64,000 nucleotides of DNA, from NCBI GenBank assembly GCA_029961685.1, contig JARWKL010000015.1:24335220-24399219 (forward strand), written 5' to 3'. This DNA is from Aristolochia californica. Lineage: Eukaryota; Streptophyta; Magnoliopsida; Piperales; Aristolochiaceae. A program made the position numbers and the translations under genes. Shown piece by piece: positions 33,801-45,369 of this stretch; the stretch's first letter is position 1; every line of letters starts with the position of its first letter. The notes under the pieces were generated by a model. That model saw nothing but the letters and a program-made list of their open reading frames with translations, was not told the origin of the DNA and made no database searches.

Positions 33801-36800
33801 GTTCTCATCATTTTCAAAGAATAAAATTACTTCCTTTCCTTGTAATTACTGAATTCTTGGATGTCAACCCTCTATACTTGTTGAAGGTTCCAGGAGACGA
33901 TGGATCAGTTCTCTGCTAAATTAGAGTCAGTCTACACTTCTTCAGGACACAAGAAAATAAATGTTATAACTCATTCTATGGGTGGCTTGCTTGTGAAATG
34001 CTTCATGGCGCTTCACACTGATGTAAGTGTGTGTCTGTGTGTTATATTCGTACAATACCCTTTTCTACTTTTATGTGTGTATACATTCTATTCCTACAAC
34101 ATTCTTTTCTTCTTTTATTTTTACCTTGTATAAGCAGGTTGTGTCACTAAATATACCTGATTGACTATTCATACACGTTATTTGTTCTTCCGTAGGTTTT
34201 TGAGAAGTATGTGAAGAGCTGGATTGCAATTGCTGCACCATTTCGGGGTATGTAGGTTGCTTGTATTTGATGTCTGATAGACTTAAAAATGTTTCATGAT
34301 GGCCTTATTGTGCTGGAGAGAGATATTTTGGTATAGACATCTGTCATGAGCAAGATAGATATTTCCTACAGATAAAAATGATCTTTCTTTCATTATTGCT
34401 AGTGGAGGTGTTTTTCTGGTTCCATCATTCACAAGCAGTTGAATGATTTTGAAACTCTATAACTTAAGCATGATTGTATGATTAGGTGCACCTGGATATA
34501 TCACAACCAGTCTCCTGAATGGAATGTCCTTTGTTGATGGATGGGAGCAGAACTTTTTCATCTCTAAGTGGAGCATGCACCAGCTGGTATGATCCATGAT
34601 GTCCCGTTTCCAGCCTTAAATATTCTTGTTGGTTATGGAATCTTTCTCCTTGAAATCTGTAGGCATCTATATACCCATTTCTCCCTAACTCACATCTAGT
34701 GCAACTTGCCAAGCGAGCTAGTACTAATCTTCCTGCTATATTTCTTTCTACCAGTCTTTAGTATTGAAAGACACTGTCTTTTCTTCATTCTAGCAATAAA
34801 GGTTTTTGTTTCTGTTTTTTTGTTTTGCTTCTCTTTTTCTTTCTTGGGGAAGAGCCATAGAGAGTATCTGCCCCATAATATTTGATAAAATCACTCACGG
34901 AATAGTGCTTTTGCTGCAGTTGATTGAATGCCCATCAATATATGAACTGATGGGCTGCCCTGATTATAATTGGCGTACTGTCCCACTTCTACAGTTATGG
35001 CGGGAAAGACATGATAGCTCTGGCAATGCTAGTACTATTTTAGAATCTTATGAACCCCCAGAAGCCATTCCCCTCATGGCTGAATCTCTTTCAAATAACA
35101 AGGTATTCAATTGAAGAAGCACAAAACAAAAATTCCAAGTTTCTTTTAATAATTTCCGCTTTACGGTTATCCCAAAATATTCGCTTTAGTAGTAGAAGAT
35201 GACAATTTAATATCTGTGACTAGGTTAACTATGATGGAGTTGAGTTGCCTTCACCATTCAATCTAGAGATCTTAAAATGGGCTCGTGAAACTCAAAAAAT
35301 TCTCTCAACTGCTGAGGTTCCTTCAAGCGTCAAATTTTATAACATTTACGGGACTAATTATGGCACACCTCATAGTGTTTGGTAATGTTTCTTTCAGCTC
35401 AGTGTCAACGTTTATGCACAATTTGCAGGCTTGTATTAAGTGTGAGTGGTTTTGGTTTCTTTTTCTTTGTCCAAATAGTTAGGTTATTAAAACTAGTTCA
35501 AGTTTGAACAAAATATCTCTTTACAACAATGCTCGATCTCACAACTGGAAATGGAAAATTGGAGTGGAATTCCGTTCTTTTCCAACTATTCTTAGTCTGT
35601 TATTTGATTTACTTGTATATTTTAACATTGATACTGGCTAATCTGTCTCAGGTGAGAATCTGTTTTGAGTGATTTTTTATGTTCATGCAATATGTGTGGA
35701 CTTCTTTTTGGCCCTGCTTAAAATACCTTTATGAACTTAGATTACTATCCGTATTTTGATGTCCTATTTATTTAATTTTCAGACAGTGAGATGTAGTTTA
35801 CCTTTTAATGGTCTTTAAGTTAACATATGGATTGTTTACCTGTGATCTAAAAAAACTGCTATTATTGTTCCTGCTATATTCTTCAACCACTACATATGTA
35901 TATACATATGTTTTATTTATATCTATGTATGTTATGCTTTCTTTTTTTTTCTTTGGTTTCAACTAACTAATACCCTATTTTTAGTTGATAATTTGAAATG
36001 GATTCTGAAACGCAATTAATAATTATGCTGAAAAGAGTAGACTGATCTGAAAGGCATGGTGTTTCACAAGTTCTATTTATTTGAGAAGATTTATGAGAGT
36101 TTTTTTTCCTTCATGTACTCATCTGTTATCATTAAATCAACTTTCTTCGAGTAAAAAAAATAAAATTAAATCAACTTTCTTCTTTCACTCAACAGCTACG
36201 GAAGTGAGCAGACACCAATTTCAGACCTACAGCAAATTTTGCTATTCCAGGTTTACTTTCTTTTATGTTTTTTTTTGTTTCTATTGCAATTCAGTGTTTT
36301 TGTTTTTTGCTATTTTATAGTATGGGAATATCAACTTGGCTAAATTATTCAGCAAGTTAAATTTTTACTTGAGTTATATTATACTTAAGTTTTTATTGAC
36401 TTTAAAAGAAAAGATTATATTACATGATATCTGTTGAAGGCTAAGGATAAAACACTTCCCGAAGTAGGCGAGTCATTAAAGCTAAATTAAAAAATTGCTG
36501 CAGCTTAACATATCTCAACTGTTTGTGCTTTTGTCATTGGTAGACTTCAAATTTATCACCTGTGTATTTCAGGCAAGATACATCTGTGTAGATGGTGATG
36601 GGACTGTTCCCGTGGAATCAGGCAAGGTGAGTTCATTTGAATTAATGTTGTAATAAAGATTTTTCTACTGTTACGGTTTTGGCCATGGATGATCACCACT
36701 ATAAAGATTTGTTTAAAGAAAAAGGGTTCCAATTCTTAGCTTTCTTGAACATCTTGAAATGTGTCTGTGTACTGCTCTCCCCTTTTCAGGCCGACGGGTT

Positions 36801-37209
36801 CAATGCAGAAGCCAGGGTTGGAGTCCCTGGGGACCACCGGGGAATAATCTGTGATCCTCATGTATTCCGTATACTGAAGCATTGGCTGAAGGTGGACTCA
36901 GATCCTTTCTACAACCCACTAAACGACTACGTCATTCTTCCCACAGCATTTGAGTTTGAAAAGCACAACGAAGATGGCTTCGAGGTCACATCAGTGAAAG
37001 AAGAATGGGAGATAATCTCAGGAGATAACAAACATGAAGAAGAATCTGCTCTGTTGGATCAGACAACTGTAATCGGCTGTGTCTCAATTTCTAACACGGG
37101 GAAGGATCCTGCACTGGAAGAAGCAGAAGCCACTGTCATGGTCCATCCCCATCTTGATGGAAAGCAACATGTAGAAGTTGTTGGGTTAAGTGTGGCGATT
37201 ACTGGCTGA
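30895..37209 (+). CDS. LCAT4: Lecithin-cholesterol acyltransferase-like 4 (phospholipase A type), 11 exons
   Basis: This is a 534-residue alpha/beta hydrolase of the plant LCAT4 group, known in Arabidopsis as a soluble phospholipase A acting on phosphatidylcholine. Exons: 30895-31129, 32136-32227, 33100-33218, 33887-34022, 34196-34247, 34486-34586, 34920-35102, 35224-35381, 36196-36250, 36573-36626 and 36790-37209. All have GT..AG borders and consistent phases (1605 nt with stop). Early motifs are NPVLLVPGIAGS-like (LDPVLLVPGIAGSILNAV) and GADHEFRTKLWSRFDPSTG. The nucleophile is Ser179 in HSMGG, the acid is in DGDGTVP (384-390), and the His is His411 in VPGDHRG. Length matches the Arabidopsis protein (about 535). 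No signal peptide or membrane span is evident. An in-frame TAA just upstream fixes the start. Confidence 0.95.
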
Positions 37210-37351
37210 CTTTGGAGTTTCAGAGTTTAAGGTCGAGTCTCCAGTGCAGTAAGACTGAAGGGCTCAGTTCCTGTGTATGTAATCTATGGTAGTGTGAATA
37301 TAATTTGCAAGACACTATAAAATGTACAAATGCTGGAATTGCTGAGGCAAC

Positions 37352-37357
37352 AATAAA
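37352..37357 (+). terminator. Poly(A) signal-like AATAAA after LCAT4
   Basis: AATAAA lies about 145 bp after the LCAT4 stop codon, in an AT-rich context typical of plant 3' ends. Plant signals are loose, so this is only a candidate. Confidence 0.4.
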
Positions 37358-37666
37358 ACGTAATTTAAGATTGCTATTGGCATTCTCCATTTGTTTTGGC
37401 AATTAATCACTTTGGAATGCTTCAGTTCTTTGCTTTGCTTTCTTTGGGTGGAATAAAAAGAGCTCTTAAGCTTGGTTGTTTCAAATATAGTAGTCAAATT
37501 GGTAGCTAGTCCGGCAATTTCTACAAATATGAGCTTGTGTAAAGGGACGATTTTGATTTTATCTCACGAGGAGACGACATAGCTGAGGATATCTGGAGGC
37601 CCGTTGATCCGAAGTGTACGATGATCTAAGGGCCGCCAGCGATCAGCTCCAGAAGATACCCTCGTT

Positions 37667-37674
37667 AAACCCTA
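37667..37674 (+). promoter_or_regulatory. Telo-box upstream of eL27
   Basis: AAACCCTA occurs about 105 bp before the eL27 start codon. Telo-boxes (AAACCCTA) are known elements of plant ribosomal-protein promoters and leaders, where they act near the transcription start in dividing cells. The position fits that role here. Confidence 0.6.
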
Positions 37675-37779
37675 CCCGAGTCGACGATCGAGTATCCCTC
37701 GTCTGCTCTTCCTTCAGCCTTCACTCCTCGACGAGCAGAGGCGCCGGCTACGGACCGAAGGTACGAAGGTAGCGGAGAC

Positions 37780-38187
37780 ATGGTGAAGTTTCTGAAGCCC
37801 GGCAAGGCGGTGATCCTCTTACAAGGCCGATTCGCCGGCCGGAAAGCAGTCATCATCCGTTCCTTCGACGATGGTACTCGGGACCGCTCGTACGGTCACT
37901 GCTTGGTCGCCGGCATCTCCAAGTACCCGAAGAAGGTGATTCGCAAGGACTCGGCGAAGAAGACCGCGAAGAAGTCGAGAGTGAAGGCTTTCGTCAAGCT
38001 CGTCAACTACAACCACATTATGCCCACCCGGTACACCCTTGATGTTGATCTCAAGGATGTCGTCTCTCTCGATGTCCTCCAGTCGCGTGATAAGAAAGTT
38101 GCGGCGGCGAAGGAGACTAAGGCCAAGCTCGAGGAGAGATTTAAGACGGGGAAGAATCGATGGTTTTTTAGCAAGCTCAGGTTCTAG
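37780..38187 (+). CDS. RPL27: 60S ribosomal protein eL27
   Basis: This is an intronless 135-residue cytosolic large-subunit ribosomal protein. It opens [18 protein letters not shown] (KOW-like N-terminus), continues with [38 protein letters not shown] and [17 protein letters not shown], and ends [15 protein letters not shown], the typical plant eL27 end. Length is exactly usual for plants. The coding region is GC-richer than its surroundings. It starts 570 bp after the LCAT4 stop on the same strand, with its own leader and telo-box. No frameshift or stop suggests a pseudogene, and the intronless state is normal for plant eL27. Confidence 0.97.
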   Translation: MVKFLKPGKAVILLQGRFAGRKAVIIRSFDDGTRDRSYGHCLVAGISKYPKKVIRKDSAKKTAKKSRVKAFVKLVNYNHIMPTRYTLDVDLKDVVSLDVLQSRDKKVAAAKETKAKLEERFKTGKNRWFFSKLRF

Positions 38188-40335
38188 ATACTGATTCATG
38201 GAGAGGTTGGTTCTTTCTCTTCTTAAAATTGGTACCCTTTCTGAGTTTTCTGGTTTTGTTTGTTGAGTGATTTTTCTATTACCTGTTAAAGAACATTTCA
38301 GCTTTTTGTCAGGGAAATTATAGTCAAGAATTCATCAGTTTTAGAAGTATTGGAATGTATCTCTTCTTCATTATTTACTGTTTCAAGTCAGGTACCTGCT
38401 CTGCTTATTTTGATTTGAAGCACTTTTAGATCTTGCCAGACATCACTGTAGTGAAACTTTCTCGTTTCTGGGTTTCATATTTAATCGATAGTTTTGTTCT
38501 GAAAGCGAGAATTTATTGAGAGAGAAGGACTTGCAAAGACGGCAAGAGAAACTGAAACAAAAATGAAGAAAACAGTGATGTTGATAGGAAAAATGAGTGA
38601 AAAGCAGCTCCTGGCCATGGAGCAATTGAGGTCGAACGATGCAATATCCGAAATCTCTACCATTTGTGGTAAGAATTGCCGTGGATGGCGCTTTGCCTGT
38701 CTTACACCAACTGATTGCCATGGTGGCGGTTGCTCTCTGTTGCACCAAACTGATTGCTATGGATGAGACGTCCTCGAGGAGTAGAGGACACGAGAATTAA
38801 TGACGAGCCAAACACAACTCAGCAAAGGATCCGTCTCCCAAAGTTAGCAGTGATTGGAGGGGCACCTTGTTTGGCCTTTCTTTCCGATTAAGCAGTATCC
38901 TTTGCTTGTAAAGGAGATTTGGGTTTTCAGGATTGACATGAACCTAAGTGCAAATTTCATCCCTGATCAACTTGGGCTAAGGCCATTACCAGATAATTCT
39001 GTCATAAGAGAGCATTTATCTCGGTTCCAACAGATTCCCTATTGAAACTTCTCTTAAGGCACAGTTGAGGGAAGAGTATAAGGCATCCAATCATCTTCTT
39101 TGTAGTTATACTTAGCAACAATCATCTCTTCCTCTATAGCCATGGGGAGAAGCTTCCCTTTCTGAGAGGAGGTGTGTGGCCTATCAAATGTCTCCAGAAT
39201 AGAGGCCCAAAGGTTCTTACGAGGCTGGTTAACTGCTAGTGGTAGTCCAACGTAAATGGTATCCTGTTGCACGTATTCTCCACAAATCTTAAACGTATTT
39301 AACAGTTAATTTTTGCTCTGTTATGAACCTCGTAGGTAACCAGTACCAGAGAATCAGGGATAGTTATCGAAGGCTTATTCATCTTGACTAGTACTCTTTG
39401 TAACTTCTTCTTGAGGTAGTCAAGTAGCTCTTGCACAACAAGGGCTAGATCAAAGATCTCTGCCTCGAAGGTAAGAATTATAGAGACAAAAACATATTTT
39501 GTTTGCAATTATCTTTGAAGGCACTTGGGAACAAAGGGCAATGAAACAGGACCTGGGGGCTGCTCGTGAGGCAGCAGAAGTAAATTCCAAAAAGTGCTTC
39601 ACGGTGTCTGATTTGAAGAAATGCCCAGCCACCTTCATGGGTTTCCGCAACTTTGACTCCAACTCGGTCTTCATCCTCCCAAGTTTGTTCCGCTGTGTTT
39701 TGGAATTTTTGATTCATCCTGAGTTTGTCTTCATTCATTAAATATTATATTTTTTAAAATTTATATTAAAATTATTATATCATATAATAAAAAATCTCCC
39801 AAAAATTATTATTTTATTTTAAAAATTTAAATTTGGGACTTGGTTGGTAGTGTCTGCAAGCCGTCGTTTTAGAACAAAGCTGATGCTTTGATTCTGAAAC
39901 GATTTACACAGAGAAAAACAGGTTTTGTCTCAAGGAAGTTCAACCGTCATTCAATTATCATTTATTGAATTCTTATCCTTTCATCCTGGTTTTATCACAT
40001 TTCTAGGCAGAACTCCTAGCTTTCGTTGCATTCTAAGTCTAAACTCATCGTTTACATCACAGAACAGCAATTAAAGCGACCCTCGCAAAAGTTCATTCCC
40101 ATCATCTCAAACTGGGTATTGTTTCTGTAGAAGATTCATCTGCAACTCTTAAATAAATGAATGAACAAACCCACCATGTACTAATCTTGAACAATATAAT
40201 AAAATGAATACATGATCGTCACCCACAGAATATCAGGAGAGATTATTACATGGTCTCTTCCCCTTCATCAATCATTGATACATAACAAGACACAAATATG
40301 AACTAGCGAAAGCTATAAAAGTCCCTCCAAATTCC
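38188..40335. other. 3' flank of eL27 and unassigned sequence
   Basis: The first 300 bp are AT-rich 3' flank of eL27. Between about 38540 and 39740 the composition is more balanced and short frames exist on both strands (for example a minus-strand frame at 39674-39450 with KVAGHFFKSDTVKHFLEF). None is long, conserved-looking or recognisable. It could be a decayed gene fragment. The stretch 39740-39830 is nearly pure AT. Confidence 0.4.
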
Positions 40336-40810
40336 TCAGAAACACGCGTCCAAGACGCAGCAGCAACACAGAGCAGCACAGCTGAAAAATAGGGAAAAAG
40401 ATTCAGGACAACAATTGAGCAACAAATAAGCATCGGTATAACTTAGAGGAGAACTGAGAAGTACTCACCATCCCTTCCAGAAGCCATCGCCTCTGTCCCT
40501 GGTTTCAACTGGTTGCTGAGGATAAGCAGTCCCCTCTTTCATCGGGTAGCCGGCCGGCGGCGGAGCAACGTACTGCGGATACCCCTCAGCCGGGTAGGAT
40601 TGAGGAGGATACCCCTGTGCTGGTGGAGGATATGCCGTTGTGGGAGGTGGGTACACTGCCAAACACATCAAAACCCAGAAAACAGATTAACAATCGAGAT
40701 ATCTCAACAACCCATCCAACACAAAAAACGTAAAGATCCCAATCAGGTAAAATAGTAAGGGATCGAAGAGAAGAAATGATACCTGGAGCTTGGTGCTGAT
40801 CGTAACTCAT
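40336..40810 (-). CDS. CYSTM-module peptide (Pro/Tyr-rich, Cys-rich C-terminus)
   Basis: Three exons, 40810-40783, 40655-40469 and 40381-40336, join in phase to encode 86 residues. The protein is a cytosolic tail of Gly/Pro/Tyr repeats (VYPPPTTAYPPPAQGYPPQ, SYPAEGYPQY) followed by a short linker and the CYSTM end FWKGCCAALCCCCVLDACF. The CYSTM family is tail-anchored at membranes and linked to stress responses. The Cys run CCAALCCCC with a C-terminal CF is its defining feature. The exon-intron pattern (M...QAP | PPP body | CC tail) is typical of the family. The last exon is only 46 nt. Confidence 0.92.
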
Positions 40811-42156
40811 GTTTGAAGTCTGAAAACTCTTTACGGTCGAAGGAACAAGGAGAAGAAATCTAATTTAAAGATTGTCAAGGCAAGAGCAGGCAGTGGGTGG
40901 AGACAAAGAAGATCGTGGGAGAGGTTGAAGATTAGGTGTAAGCGATTATGTCACACAAATAATAGAACCCCTTGGGCAACACTGTATATGTACAAAGATG
41001 GCCAGGAAAATCAAACCGCGTGGGGATCAGCACGTTGTGAAGGTGCCGGTCGAGTCTTCTCAGAAGGAGACACGTTTAAGTGCGACGCGTTTTGCCAATT
41101 GAAAATTTGAAAAGCAGAGTTTTTTGGAAAATGTTCTGAAATCTCAAGAAAATCGTCGGTCTCCAATCTCCATGGCCGGTGCAGGACTCTTCTAGAAGCC
41201 GCCAACGAATCTTGAGCGCGTCGCCGGAAGCTAAAAATTTATTAATGAGTATTTGCCTGTGCCTAGGCGGCAGAGAAATTAATAGTAAAGAGCTACAGAT
41301 TTCAGGTTTTATTGGACCAGCCACGGAAAAGCGTTGTAGAAGAAGAGACGTGTTCAGTTTTCAGATATAGACGACATCGGTCATGAAGTTGTTGTCGTTC
41401 ACGCAAGCTCTGAGTATCGAGGAAGGAGAGAATGCTTAGGATTGAGCTGCTCAATGAGCCATGGCTGTTGCCTATATCTGGGGAGCTCCGAATCATGGGT
41501 TTCAGTCTTAATCGCTAAATAATTGTTTAGCGATTATCTATATTGGATTACGTTTTTGCAATATCTCAAATATGAGATTGCGAAAGCAATTAAACAAAGC
41601 TACTTAAATGTTGCATTTTAAAGTAAAATCAAGTTCAAATATCAAAGCTCATTAAGTTTGAAGGGAAAAACTGTTAAACCCAATTGGAGATTCCCTTAAT
41701 CTTTGTCTCCTCGGGGCATCATTGAGTGTCTCTCCTTGGCGACAGGTAAATAACATGAAGAAGAGAGAAGCTGGACTTCTCTGCCGATGAGACGTCTTTT
41801 TACCTTTTCTCCCAACGTTTCTCTCAGATTTCCCCAGATGTCCACATCGTTCTTTTCTGTTTGGGACAAGAAGCTTCCTTTGCATTCAGGTAGACGAGTT
41901 ATTAAGGGTGTTTGGCCGGACAAAATGTGAAGCAGAGAAGCTGTCGTTTGCTGCACCTGGGGAAGCTTCAGCTGTCTTTGTCTAATAAAAGCTATCCGAA
42001 AATTGGGGCAGAATCGACGGGGCGGCTGCCTGCAAATGAGCTGTGCTTGGAGTCGTTGAAACTACCGCCAAGATGGCTTTCTTTGTGGTTTTTTTTTATC
42101 TGTTCTCGTACTTGTTTCCTGCCAAATCTTTGTGGACACGGTTCTGTAATCGCAAG
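40811..42156. other. CYSTM gene upstream region and unassigned sequence
   Basis: The first few hundred bases are the CYSTM leader and promoter on the minus strand. Between 41050 and 42130 several frames of 60-120 codons occur on both strands with no known domain. GC content is higher than in the nearby transposon DNA, so it could hold a fragment of a host gene, but none is recognisable. Confidence 0.4.
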
Positions 42157-43724
42157 TTGTGTGGTATCAGCTAAGCCAAACCCAGCTCAACCTGCCTATC
42201 TTCGAGCCCAGTTTTATTTAAATATTATGAACCTAGTCTCGAGCCTGTTATTTGAGATCGAGTCCAAAAATTTTGAGTGAGCTTTGAGCCGAGCTCAAAC
42301 TTTAATTTACATTTAAATTTTTTTTTTTAAAAAATATATAAAATAAATTATATATTTTACATAAAATTGGATATGACTTCTATATAAAATTGGGTATAAC
42401 TTATATATATAATATATGTATAAAATTAGACATAACCTCTACTTAAAATTGAGCATAATCTATGTATATAATACCTAAATAAAATTCGGCATGACCTCTA
42501 CTTAAAATTGGGCATAATCTATATACATAATACCTGCATAAACACTCCATAAAATTGTCTTTACATTCCATAAACACTCAATGAAATTGTTTATACACTC
42601 CATAAAATAGTCTAAACACTCCATATACACTGCATAACATTATAAATAAACTCCATACAATAATCAAACACAACAAAACAAAATAAAATATCAATATCAA
42701 TTTACAATCACCCAAGTAAAAACTATAAATCATTTAAATAAAATCCTATTACTATTAGTGACTTGTTAGAAAATTACAAGAAATATTTTAAATTTTTCTT
42801 AGGAAAGATAAATGGACCTCTTATTGCCTCTTCTAGGGAAATAAATAAAAATTAATAATTAATCTAATATATTATTATACTTATCGATACATTTTTAATC
42901 AAATAAAATGTCAAACAAAAAATTGCAATGAAAATTGCTTCATGCTAAAAGTATTACAACATCAAATGTTAAATACTTATTCAAAAAATTTCTATACAGT
43001 TTTTTACCCCATCTTGGTAGTAAAATCTTACTTAGAAAATTATATGATTTTTTAATAAGAATTTTAAATTAGAAAAATGTTTACAAAAAACATGAGATAC
43101 TAATAGTTCATTGAAACTTATTTATATAAAATATATTTTTAATTTGTTCAAGAGCTATGAGGAAGGAGAGTTTAATGAAAAAGTTTTTTTTTTTTTTTTT
43201 ACTTTATGATCTCGCACATACGAAATCATCTTTGAGCGGGGGAGGGGGGAAATTATTTCTCCCCTGAACTTACTGGTTCTGGTTTTTTGCCAAGACAACG
43301 TTGAGGGAAGGGGGTTACGACGCCGGGGAGGACCTGTCGTCGGGGATGATGGCTGCGACGGCGGTGGCGACGACGACGGAAGCGGCAACGACGGAAACAG
43401 AGTCGACCACGAGGAATGGAAGAAATCGAAATGACGGCCACAAAGGTGGCCGACGAGTAGCTGTTGACGACGATAGAGGTGGCGACAATAGCTAATGGGA
43501 GGGGCTCGACGGTGACGAGAGGAGGAAAAAAATTCCCCCCCCCCACTCTCGCTCCCGACTCACCTCGAGCCGGCTCGCGAGCCGACGAACCGAACCTAGC
43601 TTCAGTCGAGCTCAACTCGTTAATTTAAACGAGCCAATTTCGGAGCTCGAGATCGAGAGATAACGAATCGAACTGAGCCGAACTTGAGCCACTCGCGAGC
43701 CGACTCAGTTCGAAGCCACCCCTA
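42157..43724 (+). mobile_element. Non-autonomous hAT-like element, copy 2
   Basis: This has the same family layout as copy 1 over nearly its full length: subterminal GAGCC words, the AT-rich body with CATAAAATTG...GGCATAATC repeats, a decayed version of the palindrome (43207-43230), the GC-rich block and the right end TTCGAAGCCACCCCTA. The left terminal repeat is decayed (TTGTGTGGTATCAG), and no matching 8-bp duplication remains (ATCGCAAG against CTCAAGAG). It carries about 180 bp in the AT-rich body (around 42840-43020) that copy 1 lacks. This copy looks older than copies 1 and 3. Confidence 0.82.
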
Positions 43725-44111
43725 CTCAAGAGTATTTTTGGTGTGGGTAAATCATGTGGCATGTGAGCTTTTTATCCGATTTCATTGAGCTTATTAATCG
43801 TAAATAGTTCTTTCTAAGATGTTTGAATTCTACTTGGCTTTAGTTGGTTTGATTTGATGTAAACCAAAGTAATAAATTGCATTTAGTTTTGTATGCTTCA
43901 ATGGGAGCCGACTATGAAACACTCGTATTTCTAAAGTGATTTTAAAAAAAAAAACACTCGTGGTAACTTAATAAATTTGACCAATTATAATTTTTTTTCA
44001 TAAAATATACATTTTTTTAGATAAAAAATCTGATATATTTCGAACTCTTTAATCTTGCCAAATTGAGTACTTTTTTTTTTTGTCAGCATGACCATTGACT
44101 CTTCTGAGATT

Positions 44112-44311
44112 TGTCAAAGTCCTAGGCAAGAGTCCTTCCCAGGAGGTCACCCATCCTATAATTACTCTTGCCCAAGTTCACTTAACTTCGGAGTTCTGAG
44201 TCAGATACCTAGCCAATACAACCCGAAAAGACTAGTCGTTTAAGGTGCGGAAAGCTAAGTATCTAACTCAGAACACAAACTCTAACAAGAGTGGACGGAA
44301 CCACTCTGACA
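44112..44311 (-). repeat. Cassandra 3' LTR
   Basis: It is identical to the other LTR over about the last 110 bp (44202-44311) and differs at nine positions in 44120-44200, the part with 5S-like sequence. Confidence 0.93.
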
Positions 44312-44365
44312 CCCACCCCGCCCATTCTGGAGCCGCTTCTCACGGGATACGAACGCGGGCCGCGG

Positions 44366-44385
44366 CGTGCCTAGCTCTGATACCA
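44366..44385 (-). other. Cassandra primer-binding site
   Basis: TGGTATCAGAGC on the minus strand, directly after the 5' LTR, complementary to the 3' end of initiator tRNA-Met. Confidence 0.92.
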
Positions 44386-44585
44386 TGTCAAAGTCCTAGG
44401 CAAAAGTACTTCCCAGGAGGTCACCCATCCTAGAATTACTCTCGCCCAGGCTCGCTTAACTACGAAGTTCTGAGTCAGATACCTAGCCAATACAACCCGA
44501 AAAGACTAGTCGTTTAAGGTGCGGAAAGCTAAGTATCTAACTCAGAACACAAACTCTAACAAGAGTGGACGGAACCACTCTGACA
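44386..44585 (-). repeat. Cassandra 5' LTR
   Basis: This LTR keeps a closer match to plant 5S rRNA than its partner, for example CGGGCGAGAGTAATTCTAGG-like sequence where the other has several changes. It is the 5' LTR in element orientation. Confidence 0.93.
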
Positions 44586-45039
44586 AGATTGATATCTGCC
44601 TCCACATAACTCAAATTAAGAATTGGTTAGATAAGTAAGAAAATAGACTTACAAAATTTTCTTTTAATGTATAATTCTAAATATAAAGTCTCATTCTTGA
44701 TGGTATAAAATAGTTCGAAAGTTGAAACTTTCTACTGCTGCTTGAACCTCTCTTGAAGTCCAACCTTTTGCTTATTCAAATATTGATTTTTCTTTGTAGA
44801 AAAAATTGATTTACCAAATTACTTTTGCGTTAGAAAGTAGACTAGAATGTCTTTCGGTAAATATATATATTTGAATATGAAAAGTTCAGTATGGAGGTGC
44901 GAATGCCAAGAAAACAATGGGTATTAGAAGGAAGAAAAAAATAGAATATAAACCTAAACTACTAGAGATGATAGATCAAAATGATCACATTATTTCTGTG
45001 AGTTGACCTAATAAACATTCAAAACCCACTCTAATACTA

Positions 45040-45369
45040 TGTTGATTTTTTGTAGAAGAGAAATACTTCACTAACTTGATGTAATTTGAGTACAATGAAC
45101 CTCTATTTTTAATAGAGTAAACAAGTAAAATCCAATTACAATTAAATTACCCTTATCCTAGGTACACCCAAAATTAAATACTAACAGATAAGTCCTAGAA
45201 TAATTGAACATAAATAAAAGACTAATATAACTAAAATACCTTTAATTGAAACTCTTTTGTGAAACCTCATCCAATGAGACACCTGTAAGACTATACCATA
45301 TTAATTAATGATTTTTGTAACTTGTTGTTGTGAGAGTTATGTAAGACTTTTTCATATATGCTCTTCAAA
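45040..45369 (-). repeat. LTR_A of element E1
   Basis: It shares with LTR_B (47367-47689) and LTR_C (49499-49837) the run TTGATGTAATTTGAGTACA, GATAAGTCCTA, AACATAAATA.AAGACTAA and TTATGTAAGA near its ends. It begins TGTTGATTT and ends GCTCTTCAAAA, with TGTTGA/TTCAACA-type inverted ends partly decayed. Confidence 0.75.

Larger units (their letters stand above)
44112..44585 (-). mobile_element. Cassandra-type TRIM with 5S rRNA-like sequence in its LTRs
   Basis: This is a complete 474-bp element. The LTRs are 44112-44311 and 44386-44585 (200 bp each, TGTCA...TGACA); the internal region is only 74 bp. Read on the minus strand, the primer-binding site TGGTATCAGAGCTAGG abuts the LTR end at 44385, a perfect match to the usual tRNA-Met site. 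The purine tract GGGCGGGGTGGG precedes the second LTR. Target duplication AGATT lies at 44107-44111 and 44586-44590. Each LTR contains 5S rRNA-like sequence, such as GGATGGGTGACCTCCTGGGA and GAACTCCGAAGTTAAG on the minus strand. This combination defines Cassandra, known to use a 5S-derived RNA polymerase III promoter. The element has no protein and needs enzymes in trans. Confidence 0.95.
43740..45369 (-). mobile_element. Element E1: minus-strand LTR element, truncated
   Basis: The 5' LTR (LTR_A) is 45040-45369. On the minus strand it is followed by a primer-site-like TAGTATTAGAGTGGG and an internal region homologous to E3 at about 48850-49290 (shared TATGGAGGTGC, CTGCTGCT.GAACCTCTCTT, TAGAGATGATAGAT). 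The internal part is broken by the Cassandra element at 44112-44585, after which it continues to about 43900. The 3' LTR is missing; the element ends near hAT copy 2. No coding sequence. Confidence 0.65.

Noticed and set aside
39054..39738. Minus-strand frames of 70-86 codons that might form a gene
   Set aside because: No domain, no consistent splice model and overlapping alternative frames. Kept only as unassigned sequence.
41011..42280. Several 60-120 codon frames upstream of the CYSTM gene
   Set aside because: None is recognisable; both strands give similar lengths, and one runs into hAT copy 2.
44120..44200. A genuine 5S rRNA gene
   Set aside because: Only part of 5S is present, it occurs twice inside LTRs, and it is flanked by retroelement signals and a target duplication.
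44340..44390. tRNA-like match at TGGTATCAGAGC
   Set aside because: It is the primer-binding site of the Cassandra element, not a tRNA gene; no cloverleaf is present.
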